Source of the DNA: Phaeobacter bryozoorum
Lineage (GTDB): Bacteria > Pseudomonadota > Alphaproteobacteria > Rhodobacterales > Rhodobacteraceae
Direction: 5' to 3' (one strand)
Length of the DNA: 64,000 nucleotides
Assembly: GCF_041893525.1 (NCBI RefSeq)
Contig: NZ_CP169068.1
Shown: piece after piece, positions 33,747 to 43,133 of the stretch
Layout of the letters: every line of letters begins with the position of its first letter
How positions within the stretch are numbered: position 1 is the first letter of the stretch
The notes under the pieces: model-generated
What the model saw: the letters and a program-made list of their open reading frames with translations, nothing else
The model's database searches: none
Told to the model about the DNA's origin: nothing
Translations under genes and position numbers: made by a program

Positions 33747-35051
33747 TTAGCCTTGGGTCTTGGCGAAACGGGCCAGCAGGTTGTTGGCTTCGGACTCAAT
33801 CGCGTTGAAGGCGTCTTCAACCGAGGTTTCACCAGTCAGGATGCGACCGTATTCGCGGTTCATCACGTCACGGATCTGTACGTAGAAGCCCATGCGATAG
33901 CCTTTGGTGTTGTCACCAGCCGCCAGCGACAGCTGCTGGATGCCGACCTCGGCCGCAGGGGCGCGGTCATAATGGCCGTCCGCCTTTGCCATCTCATATG
34001 CGGCTTCGGTGATCGGCACATAGCCGGTTTCTTTGTGCCAGAAATACTGAACCTCGGCGGAGGTCAGGAAGTCGAAGAACGCAGCAGTTGCCTTGTTTTC
34101 TTCGGCATCATGGCCCGCCATGGCAAACAGCGAGGCGCCACCGATGAAGGTTTGCGTCGGCTCTGTTGTCACGGCTTCCCAATAGGGCAGCATGGTCGCG
34201 GAGAAATCAAACGGCAGGTCTTTCTTGCTCAGACCACCGAAGGAGCCGGAGGAGCCCAGCCACATCGCAACCTTGCCTTCTTCAAACGGCGTCTGGTTGT
34301 CGCCCCAACCTGTGCCGAACCATTCGAAGTAGCCGTTTTTCTGCCAGTCGGTGACAGCTGTGAAATGTGCCTTGATCGCGTCGTTGTTCACCAGGATCTG
34401 GGTGTCGACCCCATCATAGCCATTGTTGTTGGTGGCAAACGGCAGGTTGTGGCGCGAGTGGAAATTCTCGGTGAAGATCCAGGGCAGATGTGACTGCGAC
34501 AGGGCGGTATAGCCTGCCTCTTTCAGCGCTGGTGCAGTGACGGTCTGGAACTCTTCCCAGGTCGTGGGCGCGGTAACGCCCGCTTTTTCCAGCGCCTGGA
34601 TGTTGTAATACATGATCGGCGTGGAGGAGTTGAACGGCATGCCGATCATCTTGCCATCGCTGTCGGCGTAGAAATAGCGCACGCCGGCGATGTAATCGTT
34701 GATGTCGAATTCAACACCATTGTTGGCCAGCAGATCCTGAACCGGAATGGTCGCGCCCTTGGCGCCGATCACGGTTGCGGCGCCAGCATCAAACACCTGC
34801 ATCACATTCGGCTGTTCGCCTGCGCGGAAGGCAGCGATGCCTGCGGTCAGGGTCTCTTCATAGGTGCCCTTGAAGACCGGGGTGATCTTGTACTCATCCT
34901 GGCTCGCGTTGAAGTCGGATGCGATCTGGTTGACGGTGTCGCCCAGCGCGCCACCCATTGCGTGCCACCAGGTGATCTCGGTTTCGGCAAACGCAGCGTT
35001 TGCAGCAAAAGCCAGCGTCGCAGCGGTCGTAAACGTAATACGCTTCATCAT
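33747..35051 (-). CDS. ugpB: Glycerol-3-phosphate ABC importer substrate-binding protein
   Basis: Periplasmic binding protein of 434 residues with a signal peptide (TFTTAATLAFAANAAFAE). The mature part resembles UgpB throughout: ITWWHAMGGALGDTVNQIA, FKGTYEETLTAGIAAFRAGE, MPFNSSTPIMYYN, and FIGGASLFAMAGHD. Those are the same positions where E. coli UgpB has its conserved blocks. Start: ATG 35051 or 35048 (MMKRITF), with GGAG upstream. The closest characterised ligand is sn-glycerol 3-phosphate or glycerophosphodiesters, but the neighbouring LacI-type regulator differs from the PhoB control in E. coli. Divergent from the lacI-type gene. Confidence 0.94.
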   Translation of the reverse strand: MMKRITFTTAATLAFAANAAFAETEITWWHAMGGALGDTVNQIASDFNASQDEYKITPVFKGTYEETLTAGIAAFRAGEQPNVMQVFDAGAATVIGAKGATIPVQDLLANNGVEFDINDYIAGVRYFYADSDGKMIGMPFNSSTPIMYYNIQALEKAGVTAPTTWEEFQTVTAPALKEAGYTALSQSHLPWIFTENFHSRHNLPFATNNNGYDGVDTQILVNNDAIKAHFTAVTDWQKNGYFEWFGTGWGDNQTPFEEGKVAMWLGSSGSFGGLSKKDLPFDFSATMLPYWEAVTTEPTQTFIGGASLFAMAGHDAEENKATAAFFDFLTSAEVQYFWHKETGYVPITEAAYEMAKADGHYDRAPAAEVGIQQLSLAAGDNTKGYRMGFYVQIRDVMNREYGRILTGETSVEDAFNAIESEANNLLARFAKTQG

Positions 35052-35312
35052 CAGTCTCCGGTCTGCCGTTGCCCAATCGGGCCAACAATTCAATTGTCCA
35101 AGGCAGCCGAAAACGGCCACCGATGGTGTTTTTTGAAATGGCCTCCCCTAGGCCTGTGCGGCTCGCTGCGTCTTTCCGCCCTGTGTCTTTTGCCAGGAGC
35201 TTGTCCGTTGCACCAGAACTGCACACGTGTTCATATAGGGGCGCTATGTAACGGTTGTGTCAAGGGTTTCGGTGTCTCACAAAAAAAACATCACGCCCGA
35301 AAGGGACGACAG

Positions 35313-36326
35313 ATGAAGCGACAAGGGTCAGCTGGCGGCAAACGCCAATCCCGGGTGACAGCCGCAGATGTGGCTGAAATCGCTGGCGTTTCGCGTTCGG
35401 CTGTTTCTCGGGCTTTCACCGAGGGCGCCTATCTGGATCAAGAAAAACGTGAACGGATCCTGCTGGCGGCACATGAACTCGGCTACCAGCCCAATGCGCT
35501 GGCCGCCAGTCTGCAGGGGGCGCGCTCCAATCTGGTTGCGGTTTTCGCCGGTGAGATGCGCAATGAATACGACAAGGAGGCGACCTCTGCCCTGATCGCC
35601 GGCCTGAATGCCGCGGGCAAATGGCCGGTGGTGATCGCCGGTGGTGGCGACCATGCCCGCGATGCGGTGACCCAGGTGCTCCGCTATCCGCTGGATGCGA
35701 TGATCCTGCGTAGCGGCAGTCTTGCGACCGAAATCGTCGAACTCTGTAGCAAACTGCATATCCCGGTCATCGCCTCTGGCCAAATCATCGCAGCAGAGGG
35801 CGTCGACAACATCTGTCTGCGCAACCACGAAGCCGCACAGATGGCGGCGGATCTGTTTGCGCAACGCGGCCGTCGCCGGGTTGCGATGGTGGGCGGTCCG
35901 GGGGAATTCGGCGCGACCGCTGAACGCCGCAGCGGACTGCTTGCCGGGTTGACGGCCAAAGGCATCACACTGGCGGGGGAGATCACCGGAACCTACACCA
36001 CCGAGAGTGGATATTTCGCCACCCGCAATCTGCTGGAACAGACTGATTTCGATGGGATATTCTGTGCCAATGATGCCATGGCCATCGGCGCACTCGGTGC
36101 GCTGCGGGATGCCGGTCGGGTGGTTCCCAAAGACGTCTCGGTGATCGGTTTTGATGACATCGAAATGGCCCGTTGGCCGACCATACGACTGACCACGTTG
36201 CGAAACCCGATTGACGGCATGGTTGCCGCCGTATTGCGCTGCCTGGAGCGGCGCTTGGATTACCCGCAGGCCCCCGAAGAAACGGTGAGGCTGGACGCAG
36301 AAATGATCCTGCGCGACACCCACTGA
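35313..36326 (+). CDS. LacI-family transcriptional regulator
   Basis: A 337-residue regulator: helix-turn-helix at residues 16-36 (TAADVAEIAGVSRSAVSRAF), hinge helix GYQPNALAASLQGARS, and periplasmic-binding-protein-like core (LVAVFAGEMRNEYDKEATSA, CANDAMAIGALGALRDAG, VIGFDDIEMARWPTIRLTTL). ATG 35313 with AAAGGGA nearby is chosen over the longer frame to 34962. Divergent from ugpB with 261 bases between, so it very probably represses the ugp operon and responds to a transported compound. It converges with the RTX gene, 35 bases apart. Confidence 0.94.
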   Translation: MKRQGSAGGKRQSRVTAADVAEIAGVSRSAVSRAFTEGAYLDQEKRERILLAAHELGYQPNALAASLQGARSNLVAVFAGEMRNEYDKEATSALIAGLNAAGKWPVVIAGGGDHARDAVTQVLRYPLDAMILRSGSLATEIVELCSKLHIPVIASGQIIAAEGVDNICLRNHEAAQMAADLFAQRGRRRVAMVGGPGEFGATAERRSGLLAGLTAKGITLAGEITGTYTTESGYFATRNLLEQTDFDGIFCANDAMAIGALGALRDAGRVVPKDVSVIGFDDIEMARWPTIRLTTLRNPIDGMVAAVLRCLERRLDYPQAPEETVRLDAEMILRDTH

Positions 36327-36361
36327 CCATGTCCACACAGCGGATAGCGTGAGACGACTGC

Positions 36362-39352
36362 CTACCCTGCTGCGGCGCCGGATTGAAAGCTGTACCGCGG
36401 CGAATACATTGCCTGCCAGCCGCCCGTCTCGGCCCACTGCTCCGCGGGCGGGTGCCGAGATATGTCACCGATCAGCCAGGGCACCAGGTCTCCGGCGCGG
36501 GCCAGTGATTGCACTTCCCGGCGTGTCAGAACGGGCAGAACACGAGGCCCATAAGCCTGCTCTACCGGATGGAGGATCAGCTGCGGCAGGCATTTAAACA
36601 GTCCCAGGCGATCTGCCGGGCCAAGCGTGGAGACCGCCATAGGGCCGGGATAAAACGTCTCGCTGGGGATTCCGTTCGACAGGATATTCTCGTGCTTTTT
36701 CAGTAGTACATGAACATAGGTAACCTGCGTCACCTCCCGTGCGAACGATGCAGATCCCGTTACCTGTGCCAGATGCTTGGCGCGCACATGCACCGGGCGC
36801 CCGCTACTGCGCTGTTTCATCAGGACGCAATGCTGAGGCGAAACAAGCAGCGCCCGCTCACCTCCAAAGGCGTCCGGGTCCAGTCGCACCGGCATCAGCG
36901 CCTCCGATAGGCGCTTGCGCGTGGCGGTGAACGACGATGCCCCAACCCATAGGATTTGCTGCGCACCCGCCCACATTGTGCTGACACAATCACCGGGGCT
37001 GAGGTCTTCGACCTTGACGCGCCCGGTTGGCGTCTGGATCAGCGTCCCGGCCGCAAAACAGGGTATGCCCATCGCGTGCATTTCGGGCCCGTTGTCCACC
37101 TGCGATCGCTGCACCCCGACCAATGTGATGCTCTCCCCATTGGGGAAGGTCATGATCGCATCGCCGGTCCCGTCACCATTGGTATCGGTCACCACGACAT
37201 CACCGATTTTGACTGGATCTCCAGCCAAATTGGTGAGCCCTGAAACATCCAGCTGATCAACCGTGGTCCCGTCACCGCTGTCCGTCAGATCGAAATCATA
37301 GATCAGATCGGATCCCGCCCCATCGGCCAACACCAGCTGATCGCGATCTGAATCCGCAGTCAGCCGAATGGTGTCGTCGCCAATGCCGCCAACAATCGTA
37401 TCAGCACCAGCCCCGGCAACGATGGAATCGCTGCCGCTGCCACCCTTGATGGAATCGGCCCCCGCGCCGCCGGTTATGGTGTCGTCACCGCCTCGAGCAT
37501 CTATATCGACCCCGGCACTATCCGCGCTGGCATTCACGACATCGGCCTGCTCGGTCAGGTTCAGACGCTCGATCTCCGAGAAACTGACCGTATCGGTTCC
37601 GTTGGTGATCGTCCCCATCTCGTCGCCGGTATAGGTCACAGTCACTGGCCCGGTCAGGCTCGACATGGAAAGCGTATCGCTGTCGTTGCCCCCTTCACCA
37701 CCAACAATGGTGTCGTTGCCGAAGCCATCCTGGAGAAGGATGAGGTCCGCGTCGTCCCCGGCATCTATGCTGTCAGCGCCGGTTCCGCCCGCAATGGTGT
37801 CATTCCCGGCACCGCCATAGATGACGTCTGCGCCGGCGCCGCCAATGATGCTGTCGCCCGAGGTATCCGTGTCACCCGGCAGAGCATAGTCGGCATCTAC
37901 CCGGGTTGCGGTGACGTTTGAGTAGCCGACAACGACACTATCAAGCGAAATACTCTCGATCGTCTTGCTGGTTAGAAGAACGTTCTCGGCGTTGTTCGAG
38001 ACTTCCGGCATCATGTAGACGTGGCCGTCCGTGGTCTGGATGACCACAGCCGTGAACGTCCCGGTGGTGCCGTCGGTGAACGTTACCGTTGCGTTATAGA
38101 CCATGCCGGTGTCGACGAGCTTGTCTACACCGTTGATATTGATCGTTTCCGGCGCGGCTTCGTCATCGAAGTCGATGCGCGTATTCGCATTATCGTCTGA
38201 CGCGATGGCAGTCTGGAAGTTGTTATATAGCTCTGCCCCCGCGCTCCCGTATGTCCCCAGTAGAGCGTTCGGGTTTTCGTTGGCGGCGTTCCCCTCGACG
38301 CTGTCGACCTCGGACGCCGTCCCAAGATGAATGACCGTATAGGTGTTCCCTGCGGTATTGCTTCCGCCGACCGAAGTTGCCGGGTTTTCACCCCCGTAGA
38401 TCGTGTCGTCGCCCAAACCCCCATCGATGGTGTCAGACCCTGTGCCACCGTAGATGAGGTCGTTGTCGTCCTGACCAAAGAGCCTGTCGGCCCCGGCACC
38501 GCCGTCAACCGTGTCGGCCCCTACCCCGGCCCAGACAAGATCGTCGCCTGCGCCGCCGTCGACCACATCCGCTCCCGCGCCGGTCGATATCGTGTCATCA
38601 CCAGCCCCACCCGTAACACTGTTGGCACCGCTGCCGGTTTGCACGTTGAGCGCCGAAGTCGCCGCAGAGCCGTCCAGCGTGTCGTCTCCCGAATGGAGAT
38701 AGAACCGCTCAAACTCCCAGAAATAGGCCGTCTGCCCCGCAAATGTGACGGTTCCGTCCCCATCGCCGGTAAAGGTGACGTTGACATCAACACCCGCATA
38801 ATCGCCGTAGACCTCAAGCATATCGCCCAGGGTCTCTCCGGTTTCGCCACCGTAGAGCGATTCGCCATCCATGTTGTCATAGATTGCAACCCAGTCATCG
38901 CCGCCCTCACCGTAGAAGGTGTCATTGCCGGTATCGGTATCGTAGTTATCGTTCCCCTCGCCGCCGAAGATAATGTCATCGCCCGAGGAGCCGGTCAGGT
39001 AGTCATCACCATCACCGCCATAGATAACATTGTCATTGGCGTCGCCGTTGATTGCGTCATTACCCGATGTGCCCGACATCGAATTGGCAGGGATCGTCGT
39101 CGCACTGCCGGATCCGCTGGTCGTGTACCAAGTATCTGGAACAAAATAGACATTCCCGTCACTTCCATAGTGATAGGTGCCAGTGTCACTGATGTTTGAG
39201 TAGGTCTGACCGTCGCCCTGATAGACACCGCTCCAGGTCCAGCTGCCAGTCCCGATGACATCGGCTGAAGTAAAGTTGGATTGGTTCGCAGAAATCCCGT
39301 CGCCGGCATCCAGTGTGCCGTCGCCAAGAGTGACAAGATACCCAACCGTCAT
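36362..39352 (-). CDS. Secreted RTX calcium-binding protein with C-terminal Hint domain
   Basis: A 996-residue protein without a signal peptide, consistent with type I secretion. It has at least four clusters of RTX nonapeptides, for example GGDGDDYLTGSSGDDIIFGG near residue 105, GGAGDDTISTGAGADVVDGG near 240 and GGAGADSIKGGSGSDSIVAG near 640. From about residue 763 comes a Hint (hedgehog/intein) domain beginning CFAAGTLIQTPTGRVKVEDL with an SPQHCVLMKQ motif about 85 residues later; such domains are often found at the end of roseobacter RTX proteins and may self-process. A beta-rich stretch lies at about 350-480. The transporter genes are not in this window. Confidence 0.93.
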   Translation of the reverse strand: MTVGYLVTLGDGTLDAGDGISANQSNFTSADVIGTGSWTWSGVYQGDGQTYSNISDTGTYHYGSDGNVYFVPDTWYTTSGSGSATTIPANSMSGTSGNDAINGDANDNVIYGGDGDDYLTGSSGDDIIFGGEGNDNYDTDTGNDTFYGEGGDDWVAIYDNMDGESLYGGETGETLGDMLEVYGDYAGVDVNVTFTGDGDGTVTFAGQTAYFWEFERFYLHSGDDTLDGSAATSALNVQTGSGANSVTGGAGDDTISTGAGADVVDGGAGDDLVWAGVGADTVDGGAGADRLFGQDDNDLIYGGTGSDTIDGGLGDDTIYGGENPATSVGGSNTAGNTYTVIHLGTASEVDSVEGNAANENPNALLGTYGSAGAELYNNFQTAIASDDNANTRIDFDDEAAPETININGVDKLVDTGMVYNATVTFTDGTTGTFTAVVIQTTDGHVYMMPEVSNNAENVLLTSKTIESISLDSVVVGYSNVTATRVDADYALPGDTDTSGDSIIGGAGADVIYGGAGNDTIAGGTGADSIDAGDDADLILLQDGFGNDTIVGGEGGNDSDTLSMSSLTGPVTVTYTGDEMGTITNGTDTVSFSEIERLNLTEQADVVNASADSAGVDIDARGGDDTITGGAGADSIKGGSGSDSIVAGAGADTIVGGIGDDTIRLTADSDRDQLVLADGAGSDLIYDFDLTDSGDGTTVDQLDVSGLTNLAGDPVKIGDVVVTDTNGDGTGDAIMTFPNGESITLVGVQRSQVDNGPEMHAMGIPCFAAGTLIQTPTGRVKVEDLSPGDCVSTMWAGAQQILWVGASSFTATRKRLSEALMPVRLDPDAFGGERALLVSPQHCVLMKQRSSGRPVHVRAKHLAQVTGSASFAREVTQVTYVHVLLKKHENILSNGIPSETFYPGPMAVSTLGPADRLGLFKCLPQLILHPVEQAYGPRVLPVLTRREVQSLARAGDLVPWLIGDISRHPPAEQWAETGGWQAMYSPRYSFQSGAAAG

Positions 39353-39730
39353 GGCCAGCCTCCGAGTCTACCGTTCCTCGAGTGCGCGCCGGTGGGCCTG
39401 CCGCGTCTCGATGGGTGCATCAGGTTAGGCTGTTATGGTTGAAACAAAATGAATACAGGGCCTGCAACGGTTCGAAAATCGATACCGCTTTGTAAAATAT
39501 ATTAAAATTTAAATAGTATTTGCCTCTTATCCATTCTGATTTGACGAGCACCAGAGGCATTCAGCACGGATATCGCAGCTGAACAGAGCGAGACTACAAC
39601 CGTAGAGCGCGCCTCCCCTCGGTCTTCACCTAGAGACGAATATGCCGCGAGGTATCAGTTGGCCACACCGATACGCCGACTGTGGCCAGAGGAGCCAGAC
39701 CCTTAAAAAGCATCATAATATGTGGAAAAA
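39353..39730. other. Promoter region of the RTX gene
   Basis: 378 bases without a supportable gene between the RTX gene and the tRNA. An AT-rich patch (about 39490-39525, with TTAAAATTTAAATAG) lies 130-170 bases upstream of the RTX start and is the likely site of regulatory elements. No repeats of note. Confidence 0.5.
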
Positions 39731-39805
39731 TGGCTGGGGTGGTAGGATTCGAACCTACGATCTTCAGTACCAAAAACTGTTGCCTTACCACTTGGCCACA
39801 CCCCA
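39731..39805 (-). tRNA. tRNA-Gln (anticodon TTG)
   Basis: The minus strand reads TGGGGTGTGGCCAAGTGG at the 5' end and closes with CCACCCCAGCCA, giving a 7-bp acceptor stem, discriminator G and encoded CCA. The anticodon arm is ACAGT-TTTTGGT-ACTGA with TTG in the loop, and the T arm contains GGTTCGAATCC. All arms pair. It stands between the RTX gene and the quinone oxidoreductase gene. Confidence 0.97.
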
Positions 39806-39935
39806 TCGGTGAGCGGGTGTCTAATGCCAGATTTCAGCAGGTGCAAGAGGATTTTTGGAAAAAAATGCAGTTTTCATGCTTCCCTTTGGCTGGTCTGTTC
39901 TGACCCGGAAACACTCAGCTCTGATGCTGGGTTTC

Positions 39936-40931
39936 TCAATCTCTTCCGGTCCTTACAAGGATGGAGCCGGCGCGATGCCCAAGTTCGACGGCTTGATGCG
40001 CCTTGGCGGTGTCGACCAGATCGAAAACCTCAGCGATGGGCAGATGCAACGCCCCAGCGGCTGCGGCATGTTCGATACGTTTGATCGCTGCACGACGGGC
40101 CACGGGCGGCAGCAGATAGACCAGCATCATCTCCAGCGTCACCGATTTGAACATCAACGGGTAGAACGGCAGCTGCGGTGTCATCTGCTGCGCCGACCCA
40201 TAGGCCGTTACCCGACCATTTGGTGCAATGACCTCGGTGTCGACGGCACAGTTCGCACCAAACTCAACTTCGACGATATGGTCGACGTGGCGACCATCAT
40301 TTGCCGCCAGGATCTGCTCTGTCAGGTCCCCGTCGGCATAGGCCAGGGTGGCGTCAGCTCCGGCCTGCCGGACCCGGTCCGCCGCGTGAGATGCGCAGGT
40401 CGCGATCACCCGCGCCCCGCCCCATCTGGCCAGCTGCACGGCCAATAGACCAACGGTGCCGGCACCGCCCTGAACGAGCACCGTCCGATCGGTGACATCC
40501 CCACCCGAGAACACCGCATGAGCAGCCGTTAGCGCCGGGATCCCCAGAGCCGCGCCCTGTTTCAGGTCAAGCCCTTCCGGCAGCGGAACAGCCTGCTCAG
40601 CCGGCAGCGTTATGGAGGTGGCGGCGGTCCCGAACGGCCGCTGCCACTGACCGTTCCAGATCCAGACCGCCTCCCCGATACGCGCCGGATCGACACCCTC
40701 GCCGACCTCCGCAATCACGCCCGACCCGTCACTATGGGGAATGATCACCGGATAGGGCAGCTCAGTCACTCCGGCGCGGGCGCCAGCCCTCGCCTTCACG
40801 TCAGAGGGGTTTACGCCGGAATAGGTCAGTTCCACACGCAGCTCACCTGGCCCCGGTACGATATCGGGCAGGTCTTCCAGCTGCAGGACGGTTTCTGCCG
40901 CTCCAAACGCGCGATAGGTGACTGCCTTCAT
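39936..40931 (-). CDS. NADPH:quinone oxidoreductase (zinc-free MDR family)
   Basis: A 331-residue medium-chain reductase like QorA. MKAVTYRAFGAAETVLQLED is the typical start; GVNPSDVKARAG near residue 53; LVQGGAGTVGLLAVQLARWG near 145 is the NADPH motif. The catalytic zinc-binding Cys/His of alcohol dehydrogenases is absent. ATG 40931 with an upstream GAGG is preferred to the longer frame to 41039. Substrate unknown; likely quinone or enone reduction. Confidence 0.9.
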   Translation of the reverse strand: MKAVTYRAFGAAETVLQLEDLPDIVPGPGELRVELTYSGVNPSDVKARAGARAGVTELPYPVIIPHSDGSGVIAEVGEGVDPARIGEAVWIWNGQWQRPFGTAATSITLPAEQAVPLPEGLDLKQGAALGIPALTAAHAVFSGGDVTDRTVLVQGGAGTVGLLAVQLARWGGARVIATCASHAADRVRQAGADATLAYADGDLTEQILAANDGRHVDHIVEVEFGANCAVDTEVIAPNGRVTAYGSAQQMTPQLPFYPLMFKSVTLEMMLVYLLPPVARRAAIKRIEHAAAAGALHLPIAEVFDLVDTAKAHQAVELGHRAGSILVRTGRD

Positions 40932-41073
40932 GATAGGGACCTCTTCGTACTGGCGAGCGCGATGCACACCCTCTGCTGCCCCCGTAGATGAGCGAAGACA
41001 CGGCAGGCCTGCAAGCCCCCGCGTCTCCACCGCTCTCACCGGGTCGATGGTCCGCCCGATGGATTTTTACCGC

Positions 41074-42739
41074 TCAGGCAGGCACACCCGCGGACCGCAG
41101 CGCCTTGCTCCAATCCTTGCCGAAGGGGGCATTGGATGCCGCGTGATCTTTTTCGTAACGTGCAATGTTGAACCCCGGCTGCACGGTGAGCAGCGATTTC
41201 ACGACATCCCGCGCCTTGTCCGATTGCCCCAATGCCTGCAGGGCGATGGCTTTGGTCCGTAACGTTGCCGGGAAGGTCGGGTTGGCCTGCAAGGACCGGT
41301 CTGCCAGGTTGACTGCACGCTCGTAATTCTGCGCGCCCAGATTGGCCGTCGCCGAATATGAATCGAAGTAATAGCGCTGCGGTCCCAGCGGAGAGAGCCG
41401 CCGTGCGGCATCCGTCAGCCTTACCGCATCCTCCGGCTGGTTCTGATAGGCAAGGGTTGTGCCCTTCAGCAGCAATGCCAATGCTTCGTTCGGATTGTCC
41501 TTCAGTGCGAGGTCATAGGAATCCTGCGCCAGATCGAACCGGAACATCAGGTGGCTGGCTATCAGCCCCCGTACCGTCAGTGCCAGAGAGAACGTCGGAT
41601 CCTGGGCGAGCGCCGCTGCCACCAGCTGGTTGGCGAGATGCGCGTCAAGCTGACGATCCGTGGAGAAACCTTTCTGCACGCGCATCACATGCCACATCGC
41701 CATCCACGTCAGGGCAACCGGGTGCTGCACTTCACGTTCCAGCAGGACTGCGAGGATTTCCTGCGCCTGGTTGAACTGCGGCATCTGCATGTCCTGCATC
41801 AGCGCGATCGCCGCCATCAGCAAGGTATGGCTATCGTGTTTGGACAGTGGCCTGAAGCCAACCAAACGCACCGCTTCACCGACCACGGTCCAGCCGATCT
41901 GCGCGGTAACATCTCGCAAAGCCATGCTGCACCCATTGGTCAGCATCGCGAGGGTTTCGGTGAAGTCTCGCGACCAGATGACCCGCTCCCGCTCGGCGTC
42001 ATGCAGGTCAACCTGCAAACGGTAGGTCTGGCCCGTAACATTGACGGTCCCCGATACAAGATAGCTGGCACCCGCCATCGAATAGACTTCGCTAGGGCGG
42101 ATCTGATGCGGATCGAACTGCCGCGACGCCAGATATGACGTGACGCAAAAGGCATGGCTGCGCGACAGGTGGCGCACCAACTCCTCCGAGAGCAATGCCC
42201 CAAGCGGAGATTTTGCATCCCCCGGCGCGCGATGCACAAACGGCAGAACGGCGATCGGCGGCAACAGGCTATCCAATACGGCGCGGCTGTAGTCACGCAG
42301 CATGCCCGTGGCGGCCCGATTGCGGGCATCGGCGCGCGTCAGCTCATTGCGCTGCTGTTCCAACCAGACCGCAAATGTCGTTTCATGCGGCAGCTCAAAG
42401 CCTTCCATGAAATCGCCCTTGGCAGGGTCTGCATCTACTTCGATTTTCGACAGATCCAGGACCACGCGCTCTCGATTGGCGGACAGAAAGGACGCACATT
42501 CGCTTCCAAGATGCCGACGGAGAGTCGAGAGCGCGGTTCGCAAACTGGCCTTCGCCTGCTCTGGCTGGGCCAAGACTCCACAGGGTACGCTCCAAAAACG
42601 CTCGTGTTCGCACACCGCCTTCTGCAGTAGACAAAAGTGCCAACAGTGCCTGGTGCTTTGAGCCGAGGAGAAGACTGTCTCCGTCGGGCAGAAAAACTCC
42701 AAACGCGCCAAAATGGCGAATTCTAAGTTTATTTTCCAT
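41074..42739 (-). pseudogene. SARP/TolB-like TPR regulator, interrupted by a frameshift
   Basis: Two frames make one protein. The N-terminal part from ATG 42739 (MENKLRIRHFGAFGVFLPDG) is the winged-helix of SARP-type regulators, ending FLERTLWS; then the frame closes at 42395. The rest continues in another frame from LAQPEQAKASLRTALSTLRR, through a TolB/FlgO-like domain (PPIAVLPFVHRAPGD, LLSEELVRHLSRSHAFCVTS) and TPR-like helices to 41074. The shift is at about 42571-42580: adding two bases or removing one there restores LWS-x-LAQPEQAKASL, the classical motif. Target genes are unknown. It may be a sequence error. Confidence 0.8.
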
Positions 42740-43133
42740 ATCCCAAACCCATTACCTCTAGCAATACAACCGGAACCTATAACCCCAACTCCGACCGAAT
42801 TGATTACCCACCCATTAACCATCTCACAAGAATCAATAAAAGTCACCACAAATAATACAACCTAAAGGATTTCAGTATGTTTGGATAACGCACACTTGTG
42901 GAGTATTCCCTCCAGCATCCAAACTACTGATCGGCATCCAGCTATTGACCACGGCTGAAGGAGACGACAGCCGCAATATATTGCCTCCTCCAGATGGAGA
43001 AACTGCACATCCGGTGTCAGGACAGCCGAGCCGCGCAGGCGGAATAGCCGTCACATCCGACGCCGTTCTCTAACAGTCATTGATCGGGAGGCCGGATACG
43101 GATGCGAAATAATGCACTCTATGATTGTTTTGT
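42740..43133. other. Intergenic region, no gene seen
   Basis: 394 bases upstream of both the SARP-type gene and downstream of the metallo-beta-lactamase-fold gene. The first 150 bases are AT-rich. No conserved reading frame, repeat or RNA gene recognised; a 60-codon minus-strand frame at 42872-43054 has no family features. Confidence 0.5.

Noticed and set aside
30839..35051. Importer assigned to maltose or generic sugar
   Set aside because: The binding protein matches UgpB over its full length, so Ugp naming is better supported despite the LacI regulator.
38327..39199. 290-codon plus-strand frame opposite the RTX gene
   Set aside because: Antisense of Asp/Gly-rich repeats yields Val/Ile/Arg repeats; not a gene.
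36362..39352. Repeats resembling a CRISPR or tandem array
   Set aside because: They are degenerate RTX nonapeptide codons within a long open frame; no fixed spacer length or perfect repeat.
42872..43054. 60-codon minus-strand frame between the regulator and the metallo-hydrolase gene
   Set aside because: No motif, no ribosome-binding site, and an unremarkable amino acid pattern.
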